From assembly GCF_050496545.1 (NCBI RefSeq), contig NZ_JBNVZV010000012.1, positions 1 through 64,000 of the forward strand: a DNA stretch of 64,000 nt. The letters are read 5' to 3'. Both the position numbers and the translations under genes were made by a program. Shown here one piece after another: positions 60,860 to 64,000 of this stretch; position 1 is the first letter of the stretch, and each line of letters starts with the position of its first letter. This DNA comes from Phycicoccus avicenniae_A. GTDB taxonomy: Bacteria; Actinomycetota; Actinomycetes; Actinomycetales; Dermatophilaceae. The notes beneath the pieces are model-generated. The model was not told where the DNA came from, did not search any database, and was given only the letters and a program-made list of their open reading frames with translations.

Positions 60860-61935
60860 CGCAGGCTCCCGGTGACGGAGTCGTAGACCTCGGCGATCCG
60901 GGCGGTCATCTCGGCGCGGGTGGGCCAGGCGTCGGGGAGCCGGGGACGGGTGAAGGGGTCGAGGGCCTGGCGCTCGACGGCGTCGGCCACCGCCGCCGGG
61001 TCGTCCGCGGCGACGAGCGCGTCCGGCGGGAGGATCTCGGGGTTTCCGCCGACGGGGGTGGCGACGGCACCGACGCCGTGGACGAGCGCGTCGAGGAGCG
61101 AGTAGGAACAGTTCTCCCACACCGAGAGCTGGACGAGGACGTCCGCGCGGTCGAGCAGGGCGGGGGCATCGACATGGCCCGGGAGGTCGACCACCCCGGC
61201 GAGGCCGAGGCGCCCGACGAGGGCACGCAGCGACCCCTCCTCGGGGCCGGTGCCGGCGAGCGTCAGCCGGGCGTCGGGGTGCCGCTCGTGGAGGAGGGCG
61301 AACGCCCGCACCAGGTCGTCGAGGCGCTTCTCGGGGGCCAGCCGCGCGACCGAGACGACGTGCAGGCCGGGGCCGCGCCGTGCCGCACCGGGGAGCGGGT
61401 CCACGCCGTTGGGGACGACGTGCACCGACGTGCCGCGTCCCGGGTGCCACTTGGCGCGCAGGGTCCGGGCCGTCGCCTCCGACACCGCGACGACCGCGTC
61501 GGCGCGCCGCAGCCGGACCGTGTGCAGACCCTCGCGGAGCCGGGAGCGCCAGACCGTGCCGTGGTAGACGAGGTCGTCGCCGGCGATGCCGTGCTCGGTC
61601 GACACGACGGCCGCGGGGTGCCCCACGGTGGCCGCCGCGACCACGACGTCCGCCCACGCCAGGTGCGAGTGGACGACCGCGGGTGCGAGCGAGCGCACGG
61701 CGTGGCGCACGGCCGAGACCGACTCCCGCACACCGTGCTCCGGCCCGACGGGTGCGGTCGTCACGGCCGCCCCGATCTCACGCAGCCGGTCGGCGAGCGG
61801 GCCGGGTGGGCACTGGACGACGAGCCGGTACCCGGGGACCCCGACGAGGACGGTGTCGAGCACGTGCCTCGCCACCCCGCCGAGCTCGGCCACGGGGACG
61901 ACCCAGAGGGCGAGCGGCGGTACCGTCAGAGCCAC
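60856..61935 (-). CDS. GT4-family glycosyltransferase
   Basis: A 359-residue GT-B transferase. Its N-terminal domain has PVAELGGVARHVLDTV and HSHLAWADVV, then STEHGIAGDDL; the C-terminal domain has SVARLAPEKRLDDLVRAF and ENCSYSLLDALVHGVGAV (E-x7-D variant of the donor site). GTG start at 61935, overlapping the end of the NeuB-type gene by ten bases. It probably extends the same lipid-linked glycan as the next GT gene. Confidence 0.92.
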   Translation of the reverse strand: MALTVPPLALWVVPVAELGGVARHVLDTVLVGVPGYRLVVQCPPGPLADRLREIGAAVTTAPVGPEHGVRESVSAVRHAVRSLAPAVVHSHLAWADVVVAAATVGHPAAVVSTEHGIAGDDLVYHGTVWRSRLREGLHTVRLRRADAVVAVSEATARTLRAKWHPGRGTSVHVVPNGVDPLPGAARRGPGLHVVSVARLAPEKRLDDLVRAFALLHERHPDARLTLAGTGPEEGSLRALVGRLGLAGVVDLPGHVDAPALLDRADVLVQLSVWENCSYSLLDALVHGVGAVATPVGGNPEILPPDALVAADDPAAVADAVERQALDPFTRPRLPDAWPTRAEMTARIAEVYDSVTGSLR

Positions 61936-64000
61936 TGCTCCAGCCGCTCGAGCGCGACCCAGAAGCCCTCACCGTGGTTGACGTGGCCCTGCCAGATCTC
62001 GGGGATGAACGAGACGCCGGGGGAGTGGACGTCGAGCTGCTCGGCCAGGACCGCCCAGTCGACCTCGCCGTCCCCGACCTGCACGCCCTCGCCGTCGACC
62101 CCGACGGCGTCGACGAGGTGGAGGTGGTCGGCGTGCGGTGCGAGGAGGTCGACCGCCTCGGAGAACGGGATGCCGAGGAAGGTCGCGGCGAGCTTGGAGT
62201 GTGACACGTCGAGGCAGAGTCGTCGGTCGTACTTCTGCGCGAACTCGGCTGTGTCGGAGGGCCGGACGAACAGGTTGCAGTAGAGCTGGCCGCCCATGTA
62301 CCACGGGAACGGCGGCAGGGTCTGGCAGGCGAGGCGCACCCCGGAGTCGTCCACCCGGTCGAGGCCGGCAGCCACGCGGGCGTACATGTCGGGGATCTCG
62401 TCGGGGGAGACGTGCCGGTCGCTCGTGAAGCCGCCGACGCTCGAGATGACGACGGGGTCGGCCTCCTGCTCGAAGCGGTCGCGCATCGAGCGGGTGATGT
62501 CGATGACCCGCTGCAGCTCCTCGACGGACCGGTCCCAGTGGGCGTCGTTATCGCTCGCGAGGTTGAGGATGAAGTCGCCGGCGAAGAGGTCGGGGGCGTG
62601 GCAGGCGTAGCCCATCGGCAGTGGCCGGGGGACCGCGGTGTGCGGGTCGATCTCGAGGTCCTTGTAGGAGAAGTGGAACTCGAGGAAGTCCGGCGTGCAG
62701 TCGGCGGTGAGCGAGGCGACGTCGTGGTAGCGCACCGGCAGCCCCCATGGGCGGCGGAACGCGTACTGGCGGCCGGTCGGCACCGCGTCGGCGAGGTCGG
62801 AGGCGTAGAAGAAGTCGCCGGCCACCATCGCGCGCATCGCGGTGCGACCGACGAGGGCGTCGAGGGCGTTGGGCTGGAGGCCGCGGCCGGGGCTCTTGAC
62901 GTCGACGGCGGCGAGGTCGATGGTCTCGCCCGCGGCGAGGTCGCGGGCGGCGACGAGGCTCTTGGCGAGGTTGACGCGGTTCATCATCTCGCCGGTGCTG
63001 ACGACGCGGGGCTCGGTGGAGCCGAGGGCCTCCTCGACCTCGCGGATCCGCTCGACCATCGCCCGCAGCTCGTCGGGGAGCAGCGAGACCTTGTGGTCGT
63101 TGCCCTCCATCGCCTTGTCGACCGTGACGTGCTTCTCGACGATGGTCGCGCCGAGGGCGACCGCCGCCACGGGCACGTGGTAGCCGCGCTCGTGGCCGGA
63201 GTAGCCGACCGGGCAGTCGCCGAGCTCGGCGAGGCGCGTGAGGTAGCGCAGGTTGACGTCCTTGAACGGCGCCGGGTACGTCGACTGGCAGTGCAGCAGC
63301 GCGTACGGCGTCCCCGTGGAGCGCAGCAGGGCCACGCTCTCGCGGATCTCGGCCTCGGTGGACATCCCGGTGGAGACGACGAGCGGGGTGCCGGAGGCCG
63401 CCGCGTGCCGGAGCAGCGTGTGGTTGGTCAGGTCCGCGGAGGCGATCTTCAGCGCGGGGACGCCGTACTCGACGAGCGCGTCGAGGCTGCGCGGGTCGAA
63501 CGGGGTGCACATGACGTCGACCCCGAGGCCCTTCGCGTGGTCGAAGACCTCGAAGAGCCGCTCCGCGGGGAGGTTGAAGCGGGAGAGCAGGTCGAGCGTG
63601 TACTGCGGGCCGAGGTCCTCGCCCTCGCTGCCGGTGCCGCCGCGGTAGAGCGCGCCCATGTCGCGGAGCTGGAACTTCACGGCGTCGGCACCGGCGTCGG
63701 CGGAGAGGTCGACGAGGTGCTTCGCGAGGTCGACCGACCCGTTGTGGTTGATGCCGATCTCGGCGATGACGAAGGTCGGCTGCCCCTTGCCCACCTCGCG
63801 CCGGCCGACCCGGAAGGCGTCGCTGCGGTTGACCGCGACCGCGACGAGGTGGCCGTGCTCGTCGACGAGCGGCACGTGGTCGACGGCACCGCCGAAGAGC
63901 GGGCGGACCTCGGCCGGGGTGGCCGTGGCGAGGGCGCTGACGGCCCCGGTGTTCGCCGCCTCGTGGCACGGCCGGGAGAGGTCGACCTGGTCCTGGCCGG
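61926..64000 (-). CDS. CBS-NeuB-SAF-TIM barrel fusion, sialic-acid-type synthase (5'-truncated)
   Basis: At least 691 residues; the frame is open to the window end, so the start is missing. Visible domains: a CBS-like segment (DLSRPCHEAANTGAVSALAT to VDEHGHLVAVAVN); a NeuB synthase barrel (FVIAEIGINHNGSVDLAKHL, FQLRDMGALYR, STGMSTEAEI, YSGHERGYHVPVAAVALGA, VEKHVTVDK) that condenses phosphoenolpyruvate with a hexose; a SAF-like segment (RSLVAARDLAAGETI-type, DVKSPGRGLQPN); and a C-terminal xylose-isomerase/AP-endonuclease-type barrel (~last 270 residues) with EFHFSYKDLEI, LCLDVSHSKLAATF and HLHLVDAVG. It suggests a nonulosonic acid in the surface glycan. Confidence 0.9.
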   Translation of the reverse strand, partial: GQDQVDLSRPCHEAANTGAVSALATATPAEVRPLFGGAVDHVPLVDEHGHLVAVAVNRSDAFRVGRREVGKGQPTFVIAEIGINHNGSVDLAKHLVDLSADAGADAVKFQLRDMGALYRGGTGSEGEDLGPQYTLDLLSRFNLPAERLFEVFDHAKGLGVDVMCTPFDPRSLDALVEYGVPALKIASADLTNHTLLRHAAASGTPLVVSTGMSTEAEIRESVALLRSTGTPYALLHCQSTYPAPFKDVNLRYLTRLAELGDCPVGYSGHERGYHVPVAAVALGATIVEKHVTVDKAMEGNDHKVSLLPDELRAMVERIREVEEALGSTEPRVVSTGEMMNRVNLAKSLVAARDLAAGETIDLAAVDVKSPGRGLQPNALDALVGRTAMRAMVAGDFFYASDLADAVPTGRQYAFRRPWGLPVRYHDVASLTADCTPDFLEFHFSYKDLEIDPHTAVPRPLPMGYACHAPDLFAGDFILNLASDNDAHWDRSVEELQRVIDITRSMRDRFEQEADPVVISSVGGFTSDRHVSPDEIPDMYARVAAGLDRVDDSGVRLACQTLPPFPWYMGGQLYCNLFVRPSDTAEFAQKYDRRLCLDVSHSKLAATFLGIPFSEAVDLLAPHADHLHLVDAVGVDGEGVQVGDGEVDWAVLAEQLDVHSPGVSFIPEIWQGHVNHGEGFWVALERLEQWL

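Overview
The window is about 64 kb of very GC-rich DNA from an actinobacterium. The evidence is a tmRNA with a tag ending in ALAA, DUF222/HNH (13E12-type), CsbD, DUF2207, DUF3039 and DUF2017 proteins, many GTG starts, and a TANNNT -10 hexamer placed 6-8 bases before start codons (leaderless transcripts). Gene content and order fit a chromosomal segment of an Intrasporangiaceae/Dermatophilaceae-like member of the Micrococcales; the family is an inference, since no rRNA or marker comparison was possible. I see no transposase, integrase, CRISPR array or replication origin.

Layout. 1-4.2 kb: the tail of an HNH nuclease gene, two small proteins (one built from serine nonapeptide repeats), and a gluconate locus (GntR-type repressor divergent from gntK-gntP). 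4.3-12.4 kb: a housekeeping run of prfB, ftsE-ftsX, a secreted M23 peptidase, smpB and a DUF2207 membrane protein. 12.4-18.7 kb: CsbD, pyruvate carboxylase, a secreted Pro/Thr/Ser-rich protein, ssrA (tmRNA), a YgjV/GNAT-like membrane protein and a SIMPL-domain protein. 18.8-29 kb: malic enzyme with a VanZ protein, a DEAD-box RNA helicase with a repeat-rich N-terminus, YqgE, DUF3039, a secreted M43 protease, an SF2 helicase, and a Tat-exported nucleotidase/phosphodiesterase behind a PHO-box-like site.

29-37.3 kb: an Lrp-family regulator divergent from hppD, DUF427 and RDD proteins, an unknown gene plus fahA, and a HelD/HelR-type RNA-polymerase ATPase whose leader carries a near-exact rifamycin-associated element (RAE). 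37.4-47.8 kb: two very large divergent secreted proteins, an FG-GAP/DNRLRE-like protein and an RHS polymorphic toxin. The toxin ends in a HINT protease and a GH-E nuclease tip and is followed by a SUFU-type immunity gene. The pair shares a control region with two TTGCGAG-NN-CTCGCAA dyads. 47.9-52.3 kb: a Y-family polymerase, hmgA, clpS-DUF2017 and a second VanZ protein. 52.2-64 kb: the edge of a surface-polysaccharide locus with a PqqD-like protein, a nucleotidyltransferase, a Wzz/BY-kinase, an initiating sugar transferase, three GT4 glycosyltransferases, two Gmd-like dehydratases and a CBS-NeuB-SAF-TIM-barrel fusion cut by the window end.

How they work together. hppD, hmgA and fahA give most of the tyrosine/homogentisate route but lie 3-20 kb apart, and no maleylacetoacetate isomerase is visible. 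smpB and ssrA supply trans-translation, and clpS links to degradation. ftsE, ftsX and the M23 hydrolase form a cell-division module. Pyruvate carboxylase and malic enzyme sit at opposite sides of the pyruvate-C4 node. The most notable regions are the RAE-HelR locus, the dyad-controlled toxin pair, and the fused NeuB protein of the glycan cluster.
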